A stretch of 64,000 nt of DNA from Acidobacteriota bacterium (GTDB lineage: Bacteria > Acidobacteriota > Vicinamibacteria > Vicinamibacterales > CAVVIG01), in the NCBI GenBank assembly GCA_020850715.1, contig JADZED010000059.1, positions 1-64,000 on the forward strand, given 5' to 3'. Positions 12,785-21,975 of this stretch are shown here, one piece after another. The number at the start of each line of letters is the position of its first letter. Within the stretch, counting starts at the first letter, position 1. The notes beneath the pieces are model-generated. The model saw only the letters and a program-made list of their open reading frames with translations, had not been told where the DNA came from and did no database searches. The position numbers and the translations under genes are program-made.

Positions 12785-13168
12785 ATGAAGGTTCGCATGA
12801 TCCTCATCGCCGGTCTGCTCGTCGTCACCTGGGGATGCGGGTCGCGCGCCTCCGCTCCGGCGGGTCCCTCGCCAGCTCCCGCGCCGGCACCAGGGGGCAG
12901 CGGTTCACCCGTCTCGATCCCGTCTGGCGCATCGTTCCTGACGCGCGCGGCCTATGCGCCCAACCCCGTCGTCATCGCGCCTGGCGGTCGCGTGACGTGG
13001 ACCAACAACGACACGACGTCGCACACGTCGACGTCGGACACCGGCACCTGGAACTCCGGCGGCATCGCACCCGGCCAGTCGTTCAGCCGGGCGTTTCCGT
13101 CGGCCGGCTCCTTCGCCTATCACTGTGCATTCCATCCCGGGATGATCGGCGTCGTGATCGTCCAGTGA
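12785..13168 (+). CDS. Lipoprotein cupredoxin (plastocyanin/azurin-like)
   Basis: The 127-residue precursor has a signal peptide ending in an approximate lipobox (VVTWGC), then a Pro/Ala/Gly linker and a single type-1 copper domain. Copper ligands are visible as His in TTSHTST and Cys, His and Met in YHCAFHPGM. It should be an outward-facing lipid-anchored electron carrier. GAGGAG sits 8-9 bp before ATG. It stands alone between recO (divergent) and an unknown gene (convergent). The electron partner is unknown; the bc-type complex at 41016-47752 is one candidate. Confidence 0.9.
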   Translation: MKVRMILIAGLLVVTWGCGSRASAPAGPSPAPAPAPGGSGSPVSIPSGASFLTRAAYAPNPVVIAPGGRVTWTNNDTTSHTSTSDTGTWNSGGIAPGQSFSRAFPSAGSFAYHCAFHPGMIGVVIVQ

Positions 13169-13243
13169 GGTCCTCCGGGCACGATGCCTTGGAGGCGGCG
13201 CGGCATGACGCCGAGACGACAGGAGGGTTCGGGCCGCGCGAAT

Positions 13244-13720
13244 CTACACGCGTTCGACCACGATGATCGCGCGCGTGTGGAACCGGAGCGTCCGGTCGTG
13301 GCGCCATTTCCGCAACTGCGTCCTGAAGGCGGTCAGCGCCTTCCGCTCCCGGGCCTCGATGGCCGGCGCCTCCAACCGATCGATCACCGCCAGTTCGAGA
13401 TCGGCCATGCCGCGGCCGGCGTCGAGCGCGAGGAATGCCCGATCGCCGTGGAGCGGAATGATCTGAATGCCTGGCAGCGTCTTGAACAGCCGGCGGTTGA
13501 CCACGATGAGCGAGCGGCGATCCGCAATCGTCACCAACTCGGCGTCCGCCTGATCTTCGTCGGCCGGGCCGGGAGGACGCTTTTCGAACAGGTTGACGAT
13601 GGCCCATGCGAGATCGGCATGGACGCGCCGGAGGCCGCGCACGACTTCTTCGGGCAGCGTGAGCGCCACCACCTGGCTGGGCCGGCCGAACTTGGACGGC
13701 CGGCCCCGCCGAGCGGGCAA
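13244..13720 (-). CDS. Unknown protein with basic N-terminus, TTG start
   Basis: The coding region has no ATG near its conserved-looking start. The best initiation is TTG 13720, preceded by GGGAGGAG, giving 158 residues beginning PARRGRPSKFGRPSQVVALT. The first 50 residues resemble a ribbon-helix-helix or AT-hook-like DNA-binding arm (basic RGRPSKFGRPS, then a beta strand and helix LPEEVVRGLRRVHADLAWAIV). The remainder is alpha/beta without a recognised motif. It follows the beta-barrel gene on the same strand by 26 bp and is probably cotranscribed. Function unknown. Confidence 0.6.
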   Translation of the reverse strand: MPARRGRPSKFGRPSQVVALTLPEEVVRGLRRVHADLAWAIVNLFEKRPPGPADEDQADAELVTIADRRSLIVVNRRLFKTLPGIQIIPLHGDRAFLALDAGRGMADLELAVIDRLEAPAIEARERKALTAFRTQLRKWRHDRTLRFHTRAIIVVERV

Positions 13721-13746
13721 CGCAGGCGCGGCTCCTCCCGTGGTCT

Positions 13747-14448
13747 TCAGAAGCGAAATCCGAAGCCGAGACCGGCCCGGTTGACCGAGATGCCGGAATC
13801 TTCGGCAAAGATCCGCATGAAACGATAGCTGATGCCGGCGAAGGCCCTGTCGTGCACGACAATCTCTAGGCCGCCGCCGAGCGTGACGTGCGCCCGGGTG
13901 AACGAGCCCGACAGATCGGTGCCGAGCACGACTCTGAGCTCTTCGAGCGCGTCGGTCACATCGCGGCCGTTCACCATGACGGTCGTCTTCTGTTCGACGC
14001 GTGCCAGGCCGGCACCCGCCGACACGAAGGGCCTGACGCGCGAACCCTGCAGCGGGACCGCGTACCTCAGGCCGCCTCCCAGGAAGAAGGTCGGCTGCTC
14101 GGCCTGCACGGCCACGCCGCTGCTTACCTGAGACAGGCCGTCCTCGAGCTGCCGCGCGGCCTCTCGAATCGCGAAGCTGCCCGCGTCGTTCATCCGGCCG
14201 GCCTCGAAGAACACGCGCAGGTCCGGCTTCACCGGAAACCCGAGCTCTCCGCCGAAGAACTGGCTGCCCTTCTCGCCGAAGGTCCAGCCGCCGAGGACCT
14301 CGACGTACCTCTCGGAGAGGGCGGCACGGGAGGAAGCCTGCGCCGCGGACGGCGACGAGGCCGTCGGCGGGATTGCGGGAGCTTGCGCGCGGGCGACACC
14401 GCCAAGCAGTGCGGCCGCGATTGCAGTCGCGAGAAAGGGCCGCATCAT
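13747..14448 (-). CDS. Outer-membrane beta-barrel protein
   Basis: The 233-residue precursor begins with a signal peptide (MMRPFLATAIAAALLGGVARAQA) and continues as alternating amphipathic beta strands (RYVEVLGGWTFGEKG, ARVEQKTTVMVNGRD, VTLGGGLEIVVHDRAFAGIS), ending in GLGFGFRF, with the terminal Phe expected for BAM recognition. This is the pattern of a small OmpA/OmpW-like barrel. ATG 14448 overlaps the upstream lipoprotein stop (ATGA), so the two are translationally coupled and probably work together at the outer membrane. Ligand unknown. Confidence 0.8.
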   Translation of the reverse strand: MMRPFLATAIAAALLGGVARAQAPAIPPTASSPSAAQASSRAALSERYVEVLGGWTFGEKGSQFFGGELGFPVKPDLRVFFEAGRMNDAGSFAIREAARQLEDGLSQVSSGVAVQAEQPTFFLGGGLRYAVPLQGSRVRPFVSAGAGLARVEQKTTVMVNGRDVTDALEELRVVLGTDLSGSFTRAHVTLGGGLEIVVHDRAFAGISYRFMRIFAEDSGISVNRAGLGFGFRF

Positions 14449-15749
14449 CGCGCGAACTCGATGGCCAGCTGGCCATGGACAGGTTGAAGGGGCTGGAGCG
14501 AACTGTCGCGCCACGGAAGGAGCACGACGTCGGTCCGCTCCTGAACGGTCGCCATCTGCGGCAGCGCGCGCGCCGAGGCCGACACTGCGTAACCCACCAG
14601 TTCGCCGGGCTTTGGCACCCAACTGGAGAACGGCTGGCCGAAGCCGCTGTCCGGGCCGATCGTGCGGGTGCCCTGTCCGGCCTTGCACGTGGCGGCCCCG
14701 CGATACATCCATTCGCCCGGTCCTCCGTACCATACGCCGTTGATCCTGGCGAAGTACCACTGGTTGGCGAAGATCTCGAAGCTCGGATCGTCGCCGCCGT
14801 AGATCCACCTGGCGCCCGGCCAGCCCGGGTCGGTGAACTTGATGCACATCGGCCCGCCGAGCGCGGCGTTCCCGTCCTGAAAGATCTCGACGATCCGCCC
14901 GGTTTCCTTCCAACTGCTCAAGTCCGGTCCCTTGAGATAGACGACCTTCGTCAGATCGATCGCCATGGAGGTCGTGAAGCTCTGCGGCGCGCTCGGCGGT
15001 CCCGTGACGGCGTTGGCCGCGTCGACGGCGCGGGCGCGCCAGTACAGCGTCGCGTTGATCGGCAGGTCGGCGGCCGGGATGTAGCCGGTCTCGGCGGTTC
15101 CCTCGTCGACGGTGCCGGCAATCAGGATCGGGTCGAAGGCGGCGCTCGTCGACACCTCGAATCTGTAGGAGACCGGCCCCGCGGGTCCCTGCCGGGCGAC
15201 GTTGGAGGCGCGGAGCGTGGGACGCAGCCCGGTCTGGGCGCCGTTCAGTGGCGCAATCGGCGCAGGCGTGCCGAGCGCGATCGCCGGTCCGACGGTGAAC
15301 TGGTAGGCCGCACTGAACACGCCCGTGGTGCCGCCCGAGGTCGATCGCACGTGCCAGTAGTAGTCCCTTCCAGGCGCGAGCGTCTCGAGCCGGACGCTGG
15401 TCTGGCCGGTCGTTCCTTCCGTCACCTCCTTGGTCTGCACCGTGGTGGCGAACAGGCTGTCGGCGGCGACCTCGAAGGTGTAGGTCGCTCCTGCCTTCGT
15501 ACTGAAGCCGTTGCCGACCACGAGCGTCACGGGCTGGTCGGCGTTCCGGATCGTCGCGCGGTTGGCCGGCGACGCCGGACGGGGGGCGCCAACCGAAGCC
15601 GTGAGCGCGGCGGCGGCGGCGGCCGTGTCGGTCTGCGACGGCCGCGCGGGATTCGAGCGGCTGCAGGCGCTGCCGCCCAGGGCGGCGGCCAGGATGCCGC
15701 ACACACCAAGCACTGGGACTCTGGTGACCATATCGTCGCTTCTGAGCAC
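14445..15749 (-). CDS. Lipoprotein with fibronectin-III-like repeats
   Basis: The 434-residue precursor has a lipoprotein signal (VCGILAAALGGSAC) followed by a low-complexity linker and two beta-sandwich repeats of the kind APASPANRATI ... YTFEVAADSLFATTV and APIAPLNGAQTGLRPTL ... YRFEVSTSAAFDPIL, each ending in a YWHVR or YWRAR strand. This resembles FN3/Ig-like modules of surface proteins. The C-terminal 160 residues (IYGGDDPSFEIFANQWYFARI) form a separate domain I do not recognise. A promoter lies at 15809-15837. It is coupled to the beta-barrel gene. Two starts (MLRSDD or MVTRVP, 6 codons later) are possible. Confidence 0.75.
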   Translation of the reverse strand: MLRSDDMVTRVPVLGVCGILAAALGGSACSRSNPARPSQTDTAAAAAALTASVGAPRPASPANRATIRNADQPVTLVVGNGFSTKAGATYTFEVAADSLFATTVQTKEVTEGTTGQTSVRLETLAPGRDYYWHVRSTSGGTTGVFSAAYQFTVGPAIALGTPAPIAPLNGAQTGLRPTLRASNVARQGPAGPVSYRFEVSTSAAFDPILIAGTVDEGTAETGYIPAADLPINATLYWRARAVDAANAVTGPPSAPQSFTTSMAIDLTKVVYLKGPDLSSWKETGRIVEIFQDGNAALGGPMCIKFTDPGWPGARWIYGGDDPSFEIFANQWYFARINGVWYGGPGEWMYRGAATCKAGQGTRTIGPDSGFGQPFSSWVPKPGELVGYAVSASARALPQMATVQERTDVVLLPWRDSSLQPLQPVHGQLAIEFAR

Positions 15750-16053
15750 CGGGACTCCGCGGATCCACGGAAGACGCCCGGGCGCCCGCCGCGTGAGATG
15801 CGCGTGAGAGCGTATCCGAGCGAACTCTCTTCGTCAAGCGCTTTTATTTATAGATATTCGCTTGCATACCTTGATTACACGTCTGCTTTTCTTGCGATCA
15901 AATATGCCTTCAGGATTATTCGCGGCAGAAACTGCCAAGGGCCGGCCGGCGGGGGCGACCGTCCCGGCGGCCGGAGGCACGCCTCCCGCCGCGTCGCCGG
16001 CGGCGCCGGACCCGAGCTGGAGGACAATGATGGCCGCCTGTGAGGACCCTCCG
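15750..16053. other. Spacer with AT-rich island between divergent genes
   Basis: About 300 bp without a supported gene. The part at 15838-15930 is markedly AT-rich (TTTTATTTATAGATATTCG) and flanks the lipoprotein promoter. The part at 15940-16053 is GC-rich and read-through in the acetyltransferase frame, but Ala/Pro/Gly-rich and without similarity. Confidence 0.5.
15809..15837 (-). promoter_or_regulatory. sigma70-like promoter for the lipoprotein/barrel operon
   Basis: Reading leftwards, TTGACG (15832-15837), a 17-bp spacer and TACGCT (15809-15814) form a plausible promoter, with a start near 15802 and a 50-nt leader. It sits beside an AT-rich patch (15838-15930) that stands out in this GC-rich window. 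Confidence 0.45.
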
Positions 16054-16473
16054 ATGATTGTCGAAGCCACGACCGACGAGCAGATTCTGGCGACCCGCGA
16101 AGTGATGCGCGAACTGCGCCCGCACGTGCCCGCCGACCAGTACCTCGCGACTGTGCGGCGCATGATGCGGACCGATGGCTACCGCCTGGCGGCGCTCCAT
16201 GACGACGGCGAGGTCCGCGCGGTCGCCGGGTATCGCATCATCGAGATGCTGTATTGCGGCCGGGTTCTGTATGTCGACGATCTGAACACCGACCCGGCCT
16301 ACCGGTCGCGCGGCTGCGGCAGGCGCCTGATGGACTGGCTGAAGCAGGAAGGCCGGGCCCGGGAATGCGGGGCATTGCACCTCGACTCCGGCGTGCAGCG
16401 GGAGTCGACGCATCGCTTCTATTTCCGCGAAGGCCTGGCGATCAACGCCTATCACTTCCGGACCGCGCTCTGA
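16054..16473 (+). CDS. GNAT-family N-acetyltransferase
   Basis: The 139-residue protein has a complete GNAT fold: strand YVDDLNTDPAYRSRGCGRRL with the acetyl-CoA pyrophosphate-binding loop (RSRGCG), then helix DWLKQEGRARECGALHLDSG and the closing STHRFYFREGL strand-helix seen in small-molecule acetyltransferases. Substrate is unknown. I chose ATG 16054 because homology begins there; ATG 16030, 6 nt after GGAGG, would add eight residues and is equally plausible. The frame is open to 15862, but that sequence is not protein-like. Confidence 0.8.
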   Translation: MIVEATTDEQILATREVMRELRPHVPADQYLATVRRMMRTDGYRLAALHDDGEVRAVAGYRIIEMLYCGRVLYVDDLNTDPAYRSRGCGRRLMDWLKQEGRARECGALHLDSGVQRESTHRFYFREGLAINAYHFRTAL

Positions 16474-16495
16474 GACAGGCCGCCGGCGGCCTCGA

Positions 16496-17401
16496 TCATC
16501 TCTCGCCGCGCGGCGGCACGATGCCCATCTCGGTGAGCGCCCGATCGTCCTCGCGCCACTCCCCGCGGACGCGCACGTGCAGATCGAGGAACACGCGGAC
16601 GCCGAAGAAGCGTTCGAGCTCCTGCCGCGCGGCGGTGCCGATGGCCTTGACCATCTCGCCGCCGCGCCCGACGACGATCGACTTCTGCGACTCGCGGTCG
16701 ACGACGATCGTGCAGTAGAGCCGGAGCAGCGGCTGCGCCCCCTCGCGCGGCTCCTCGAAGCGGTCGATCGCCACGCCGCTCGAGAACGGCAGCTCGTCGC
16801 GCGTGAGCTGCAGCAGCTTCTCGCGCACGATCTCGCCCGCCAGGACGCGCTCGGACTGGTCCGTCAGGTAGTCCTCCGGGTACAGCCGCGCTCCCTCCGG
16901 CAGGCGATCGACAATCAGCCGCTCGAGGCGGTCGACGTTCTCGCCGGTGGCCGCCGATACCGGCACCATCTCCGCGAAGAGGTCCCGCCGCCCGAACGCC
17001 TCGAGCATGGGCAGCAGGCGCGTCTTCCTGACGAGATCGATCTTGTTCAGGATCAGGAACACCGGCACGCGCGCCTTCTTCAGCAGGTCGAACACGAAGG
17101 CGTCGCCCCGGCCCGACCGCGCGCTGGCGTCGACGACCACGCCGAGCAGGTCGACCTCCTCGATGGTGTCGATCGCGGCGTCGACCATCCGCACGTTCAT
17201 CCGGTGCAGCGGCCGGTGGATGCCCGGGGTGTCCAGGTACACGATCTGCGCGTCGGGCCGGTTCTTCACCCCGAGGATGCGCGTCCGCGTCGTCTGCGGC
17301 TTGTCGGAGACGATCGCGAGCTTCGCGCCCACGAGCCGGTTCAGCAGCGTGGACTTGCCGGCGTTGGGACGGCCGACGAGCGACACGAAGCCGGCTTTCA
17401 T
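16496..17401 (-). CDS. era: GTPase Era
   Basis: The 301-residue GTPase binds 16S rRNA and assists 30S maturation. G1 is GRPNAGKST, G3 DTPG and G4 NKID. The C-terminal KH domain contains GRGGEMVKAIG and the Era-typical ending VRVRGEWREDD. The start overlaps the corC stop by 4 bp (ATGA). Last gene of the phoH-ybeY-corC-era chain, an arrangement common in bacteria and consistent with ribosome maturation. Confidence 0.97.
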   Translation of the reverse strand: MKAGFVSLVGRPNAGKSTLLNRLVGAKLAIVSDKPQTTRTRILGVKNRPDAQIVYLDTPGIHRPLHRMNVRMVDAAIDTIEEVDLLGVVVDASARSGRGDAFVFDLLKKARVPVFLILNKIDLVRKTRLLPMLEAFGRRDLFAEMVPVSAATGENVDRLERLIVDRLPEGARLYPEDYLTDQSERVLAGEIVREKLLQLTRDELPFSSGVAIDRFEEPREGAQPLLRLYCTIVVDRESQKSIVVGRGGEMVKAIGTAARQELERFFGVRVFLDLHVRVRGEWREDDRALTEMGIVPPRGER

Positions 17402-18693
17402 GATCGCGCTCGTGCCTCCGGCGGTCCACCGGCGCCGTCCGCCGGCTGCGAAACGGTCGCGTCGGGGCGGGTTTTCGCCATCCGCACCTTGCTGACCCGG
17501 CGCCGCTCGACGTCGAGGACCTCGACGGCAAGGCCGTCGAGATCGAACCGCTCCCCGACGATCGGCACGCGGCCCAGGTGCGCCAGCAGGTAGCCGCCGA
17601 GCGTCGCGAACCCGTGGCGTTCGATCTGCATCCCGAGGCGCTCGGCGACCGCATCGATGGCCACCTTCCCGCTGAACACGAAGCAGCCTCCGCCTTCATC
17701 GACGATCGGCTCGGTCTCCACGTCGTACTCGTCCCGGATCTCGCCGACGATCTCCTCGAGGAGGTCCTCGATGGTCACCAGCCCCGCCGTCCCGCCGTAC
17801 TCGTCGACGACGATGGCGCACTGCGTCTGCTGCCGCTGGAACTGCTTGAGGAGCTCGGAGACGCGCTTGGTCTCCGGGACGAACACCGACTGGCGCAGCA
17901 GCGGCGTGATCGGCCCCCTGTCTTCATCCGAATGCAGGCCGACGAGATCCTTCACGAAGACGAAGCCGGCGATGTTGTCGAGGTTCTCGCGATAGACCGG
18001 AAATCGCGAGTATTCCTGCTCGCGGAACAGCGCCCGGAGATCGCCGATCGCGGCGTCCTCCTGGATCGCCACCACGTCGGGCCGCGGCGTCATGACTTCG
18101 CGGACCAGGGTATCGCCGAAGTCGACAATGCTCTGCAGGAGCCGGCGCTCCTCGCCCTGGATGATCCCCTCCTGCGCGCCGGCATCGATGTAGGCCTTCC
18201 TGGCCTCGCTGGCCTGATCGGCGGCTTCCTCCAGGCGCTCGGCGCCCTCGGGCGGCCGCCGCGACGAGGCGATCGCGCGCACCATCGGGCGCGTGAGCGG
18301 CGAGAGCGCACGCTCGACCGGCCGGAACGACGGCAGCAGGATCTCGAGCACCCGTTCGGGATTGCGGCCGATGACGAGCAGCGGCAGCAGCACCTCGCCG
18401 ACCACCACGAACGCGATGATCGACGCGACCACCAGCGCCACGACGTTTGCCCGCTCGATGCCGATGCCGCGCGCCAGGGCGGCCGCCGCCCCCGCGGTCA
18501 CCACGCCGAGCAGCAGGCGGACCGGCACGAAGAGCAGCAGCGGGTCGTCGAGATAGTCGCTGAGGGTCTGCGGCCGGTCGCTGCGCTCTGCGACGATGCG
18601 CAGCGGCAGCCGCATGAGCGCGCTGAAGGCGGCCTCGATGGTCCCGAGGTACACGGCCGCGCACGCCAGCAGGAAGACAATGAGCGGGATCAT
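17398..18693 (-). CDS. CorC/HlyC-type CBS-domain membrane protein
   Basis: The 431-residue protein has an N-terminal membrane domain (CNNM/DUF21-type, starting [26 protein letters not shown]), a tandem CBS pair (VREVMTPRPDVVAIQ ... YSRFPVYRENLDNIAGFVFVK; VDEYGGTAGLVTIEDLLEEI) and the C-terminal CorC_HlyC domain (FSGKVAIDAVAERLG). Such proteins take part in Mg2+/Co2+ export or homeostasis. Start ATG 18693 overlaps the ybeY stop (ATGA), and the stop overlaps era. A long upstream extension of the frame lies antiparallel to ybeY and was rejected. Confidence 0.9.
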   Translation of the reverse strand: MIPLIVFLLACAAVYLGTIEAAFSALMRLPLRIVAERSDRPQTLSDYLDDPLLLFVPVRLLLGVVTAGAAAALARGIGIERANVVALVVASIIAFVVVGEVLLPLLVIGRNPERVLEILLPSFRPVERALSPLTRPMVRAIASSRRPPEGAERLEEAADQASEARKAYIDAGAQEGIIQGEERRLLQSIVDFGDTLVREVMTPRPDVVAIQEDAAIGDLRALFREQEYSRFPVYRENLDNIAGFVFVKDLVGLHSDEDRGPITPLLRQSVFVPETKRVSELLKQFQRQQTQCAIVVDEYGGTAGLVTIEDLLEEIVGEIRDEYDVETEPIVDEGGGCFVFSGKVAIDAVAERLGMQIERHGFATLGGYLLAHLGRVPIVGERFDLDGLAVEVLDVERRRVSKVRMAKTRPDATVSQPADGAGGPPEARARS

Positions 18694-19154
18694 GGCGCGG
18701 CGCGCTCGATCAGCCCTTCGCGCAGGCCGCCCTTCCGCCGCAGCCGCGCCTCGACCCGTCGCATCCGCCCCTCGTCGCGCGCGTGATCGTAGCCGAGCAG
18801 GTGCAGCAGGCCGTGCAGGGCGAGCACGCGCAGTTCGGTGGCCTCGGCATGTCCGGCTGCGCGGGCCTGGCGCCGGGCGACGCCGCGCGCGATGACGATG
18901 TCGCCGAGGAAAGGCGGGACACCCTTCCCGCCCTCCCCGACTTCCGAGGGAAACGAGAGCACGTCGGTTGCGGCGTCCTTCCTGCGGTACCGCCGATTCA
19001 GGGCGCGCACGCGGGCGTCGCTCACGATCGCGACGGCCACGGCGCCGCGGGCGCGGGCCGGCGCCACGCCGGCGAGCCAACGCGCCAGCCGCGGCGCGAT
19101 CGGCCGGCCGCGCTCGTCCACCACGACGACCCGCAGCGCTGCCGCGCCGCTCAC
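18690..19154 (-). CDS. ybeY: Endoribonuclease YbeY
   Basis: The 154-residue metalloprotein carries the YbeY zinc motif [16 protein letters not shown] (HX3HX5H) and the upstream [18 protein letters not shown] block. It matures 16S rRNA 3' ends and takes part in ribosome quality control. It starts with GTG at 19154, overlapping the phoH stop (GTGA), and its stop overlaps corC. Confidence 0.95.
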   Translation of the reverse strand: MSGAAALRVVVVDERGRPIAPRLARWLAGVAPARARGAVAVAIVSDARVRALNRRYRRKDAATDVLSFPSEVGEGGKGVPPFLGDIVIARGVARRQARAAGHAEATELRVLALHGLLHLLGYDHARDEGRMRRVEARLRRKGGLREGLIERAAP

Positions 19155-20119
19155 CCCGGCCCCTTGCCGTTGGCGCCCGAGAAGGCCTCGTAGGCCTTGA
19201 CGATCTGCTGCACGAGCTTGTGCCGCACGACGTCGCGTTCGTCGAAGTGGACGAACGCGATCCCCTCGATGCGGCCGACGACCTTCATCGCCTCGACCAG
19301 GCCCGAGGTGCGGCCGGGCGGCAGATCGATCTGCGTGATGTCGCCCGTGATCACGGCCTTGGCGCCGAACCCGAGGCGCGTGAGGAACATCTTCATCTGC
19401 TCGGTGGTCGTGTTCTGGGCTTCGTCGAGGATCACGAACGAGTCGTTCAGCGTGCGCCCGCGCATGAAGGCGATCGGCGCGATCTCGATCGTGCCCCGCT
19501 CCAGATAGCGGGCGACGCGGTCGACGTCCAGCATGTCGTACAGCGCATCGTAGAGCGGCCGGAGATACGGATTCACCTTCTCCTGCAGGTCGCCCGGCAG
19601 GAAGCCGAGCTTCTCGCCGGCCTCGACCGCCGGACGCGCCAGGATGATCCGGCTCACGCGCTTCGCGACGAGAAACGACACCGCCTGCGCCATCGCCAGA
19701 TAGGTCTTGCCGGTGCCGGCGGGTCCGATGCCGAACACGATGTCGTGCTGTTCGATCGCGTCGAGATAGCGCCGCTGATTGGCGGTCTTCGGAGCGACGC
19801 GGCGGCGCCCCGCCGTCGTCAGGCTGCCCTTGAGGAAGTGGTCGCGCAGATCGATGCCGTCGTCCTGGGCGATCAGGTCGGAGGCCGTCTTCACGTCGGC
19901 GGTCGAGAGCGCGTAGCCGTCGCGCAGGAGCGAGGCGAGCTGGCCGACGAGGCGGTCGACCTTGGCGAGGCCGGCCGTGCCGCCTTCGACCAGCAGGTCG
20001 TGTCCCTGAGTGCGGATGCGGACATTGAAGAGCGCTTCGAGGTGCTTGAGGTTCTCGTCGTAGGAGCCGAACAGCGTCTCAATCCCCTCTTCGGGGACCG
20101 CAATGCGCTTCATCCCCAT
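19151..20119 (-). CDS. phoH: PhoH-like ATPase
   Basis: The 322-residue protein has the PhoH layout: an N-terminal KH-like region ([17 protein letters not shown]), Walker A GPAGTGKT and Walker [10 protein letters not shown], with the conserved RGRTLNDSF and [11 protein letters not shown] segments. It is an RNA-linked NTPase usually encoded next to ybeY, as here. ATG 20119 overlaps the aspS stop by one base (TGATG). Confidence 0.94.
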   Translation of the reverse strand: MGMKRIAVPEEGIETLFGSYDENLKHLEALFNVRIRTQGHDLLVEGGTAGLAKVDRLVGQLASLLRDGYALSTADVKTASDLIAQDDGIDLRDHFLKGSLTTAGRRRVAPKTANQRRYLDAIEQHDIVFGIGPAGTGKTYLAMAQAVSFLVAKRVSRIILARPAVEAGEKLGFLPGDLQEKVNPYLRPLYDALYDMLDVDRVARYLERGTIEIAPIAFMRGRTLNDSFVILDEAQNTTTEQMKMFLTRLGFGAKAVITGDITQIDLPPGRTSGLVEAMKVVGRIEGIAFVHFDERDVVRHKLVQQIVKAYEAFSGANGKGPG

Positions 20120-21882
20120 CAATTCTGGGTCTTCAAATGCAGCTCGCGCAACTGCCTCGGATCGACCCCCGAGGGCGCCCCCGCCATCAAGTCGATCGCA
20201 TTGGCGGTCTTGGGGAACGCCATGACCTCGCGGATGGACGATTCGCCGGCCAATATGGCAACCATCCGATCGAGCCCGAGCGCAATGCCGCCGTGGGGCG
20301 GCGTGCCGTACTCGAGCGCCTCGAGGAAGAACCCGAAGCGCGCCTTCGCCTCCTCCTCGCTGATGCCGAGCCGGCGGAAGACCCGCGCCTGCAGCGCGGC
20401 GTCGTGGATGCGGATGCTGCCGCCTCCGACCTCGCTGCCGTTCAGCACGAGATCGTAGGCCACGGCGCGCACAGCGCCCGGATCGGTCTCGAGCTTGTCC
20501 CAGTCGTCGGGATGCGGCGAGGTGAACGGGTGGTGCATGGAGTACCACCGCCCGTCTTCCGCGTGATATTCGAGCAGCGGAAAATCGGTGACCCAGAGGA
20601 ACTCGAACCGATCGGGATCGAGCAGCCCGTCCTTCTTCGCCAGGTGCAGGCGCAGCTGGCCGAGCAGCTTCGACACCCCCTCGGCGCCGCCGGCCGCCAG
20701 CAGCAGCAGGTCGTCGCGCGAGGCGCTCCCGCGCGCGAAGGCGGCGCGCAGCGAGGCCTCGCCGATTGCCTTGACCGAACTGGACGGCGGCTCGCCGGGG
20801 CGCGCCCAGACGAGGCCGGCGAATCCCATCTGCCTGGCCTGATCGACGAGCGCGTCGAGCTGACCGCGCGAATAGGCGTTGCCCTTCGGCAGCACGATGC
20901 CGCGCACCGCGCCGCCTTCCGCGACGATCTGCCTGAAGACGCGGAACTCGGACTCGCGGAAGACCTCCGAGAAGTCCTGGATCTCGAGGCCGCAGCGCAG
21001 GTCGGGCTTGTCGGAGCCGTAGCGCGAGAGCGCCTCCGCGTACGCCAGGCGCCGCATCGGCAGCGCGACCTCGCGGCCGATCAGCTTGAAGACGCGCTGC
21101 ATGAGCGGCTCGATGAGCTGGAAGATGGTCTCCGCGCGCGCGAACGAGACTTCCACGTCGACCTGCGTGAACTCCGGCTGGCGATCGGCGCGCAGGTCCT
21201 CGTCGCGGAAGCACTTCGCGATCTGAAAATAGCGGTCGGCGCCGCCGATCATCAGAATCTGCTTGAAGAGCTGCGGCGACTGCGGCAGCGCATAGAACTC
21301 GCCCGGGTGCACGCGGCTCGGCACGAGATAGTCCCGCGCCCCCTCCGGCGTCGACTTGGTGAGGATCGGCGTCTCGATCTCCCAGAATCCGCTGGCGTCG
21401 AAATACTTCCGGATCTCCATCGTCGTCCGGTGGCGGAGGCCGATGTTGTGCTGCAGCCGCGGCCGGCGCAGGTCGAGGTAGCGGTAGCGGAGCCGCACGT
21501 CCTCGGAGACCGACGCGTCCTCGGCGAGCTGGAAGGGCGGCGTCTTCGCCTCGTTCAGCAGCCGCAGCTCGCGGACCAGCACCTCGACCTCGCCCGTCTC
21601 GAGCTTCGAGTTGACCGTCTCCTCGGAGCGGCGCTGCACGATGCCGCGCGCGGCGACGACGAACTCGGATCGCAGCCGCTTGGCGACCCCCATCAGCGCG
21701 TCGTTCTCGCGGACGACGAGCTGCGTGATGCCGCCGCGGTCGCGGATGTCGAGGAAGGTGACGCCGCCGAGGTCGCGGACGCGGTGTACCCAGCCGAGGA
21801 GCACGACGTCGGCGCCGACGTCGCTCGCGCGGAGGGCGCCGCAGGTATGAGTTCGTGCGAGATCGCCGAGTTGGTCAGGCAT
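20119..21882 (-). CDS. aspS: Aspartyl-tRNA synthetase
   Basis: The 587-residue class II synthetase is full-length, with the N-terminal OB-fold anticodon domain ([19 protein letters not shown]), motif 2 [18 protein letters not shown], the bacterial GAD insertion and motif 3 [14 protein letters not shown]. At the site where non-discriminating enzymes often have His (E. coli Leu30) it has Leu (RDLG), which favours a discriminating enzyme, although a second discriminator position appears to be Glu. No gatCAB genes are in the window. Downstream of hisS on the same strand, separated by a repeat-bearing spacer. Confidence 0.97.
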   Translation of the reverse strand: MPDQLGDLARTHTCGALRASDVGADVVLLGWVHRVRDLGGVTFLDIRDRGGITQLVVRENDALMGVAKRLRSEFVVAARGIVQRRSEETVNSKLETGEVEVLVRELRLLNEAKTPPFQLAEDASVSEDVRLRYRYLDLRRPRLQHNIGLRHRTTMEIRKYFDASGFWEIETPILTKSTPEGARDYLVPSRVHPGEFYALPQSPQLFKQILMIGGADRYFQIAKCFRDEDLRADRQPEFTQVDVEVSFARAETIFQLIEPLMQRVFKLIGREVALPMRRLAYAEALSRYGSDKPDLRCGLEIQDFSEVFRESEFRVFRQIVAEGGAVRGIVLPKGNAYSRGQLDALVDQARQMGFAGLVWARPGEPPSSSVKAIGEASLRAAFARGSASRDDLLLLAAGGAEGVSKLLGQLRLHLAKKDGLLDPDRFEFLWVTDFPLLEYHAEDGRWYSMHHPFTSPHPDDWDKLETDPGAVRAVAYDLVLNGSEVGGGSIRIHDAALQARVFRRLGISEEEAKARFGFFLEALEYGTPPHGGIALGLDRMVAILAGESSIREVMAFPKTANAIDLMAGAPSGVDPRQLRELHLKTQN

Positions 21883-21900
21883 AAGTCAGGACGGAGAGGG

Positions 21901-21967
21901 GCCAGGGTGCCAGGGTGCGAGAGTGCCAGGGTGCGAGAGTGCCAGGGTGCCGGGTGCCACGGTGCTC
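21901..21967. repeat. Tandem 16-bp repeat in the hisS-aspS spacer
   Basis: The unit GCCAGGGTGCGAGAGT is iterated about two and a half times, flanked by shorter variants (GCCAGGGTGC, CGGGTGCCAC). The variant GTGCCGGGTGCCACGGTG matches the coding DNA of the MutL linker (near 3590-3660, minus strand) at about 15 of 18 positions, so the same repeat family appears in coding and non-coding DNA. Confidence 0.75.
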
Positions 21968-21975
21968 TGCACGCT

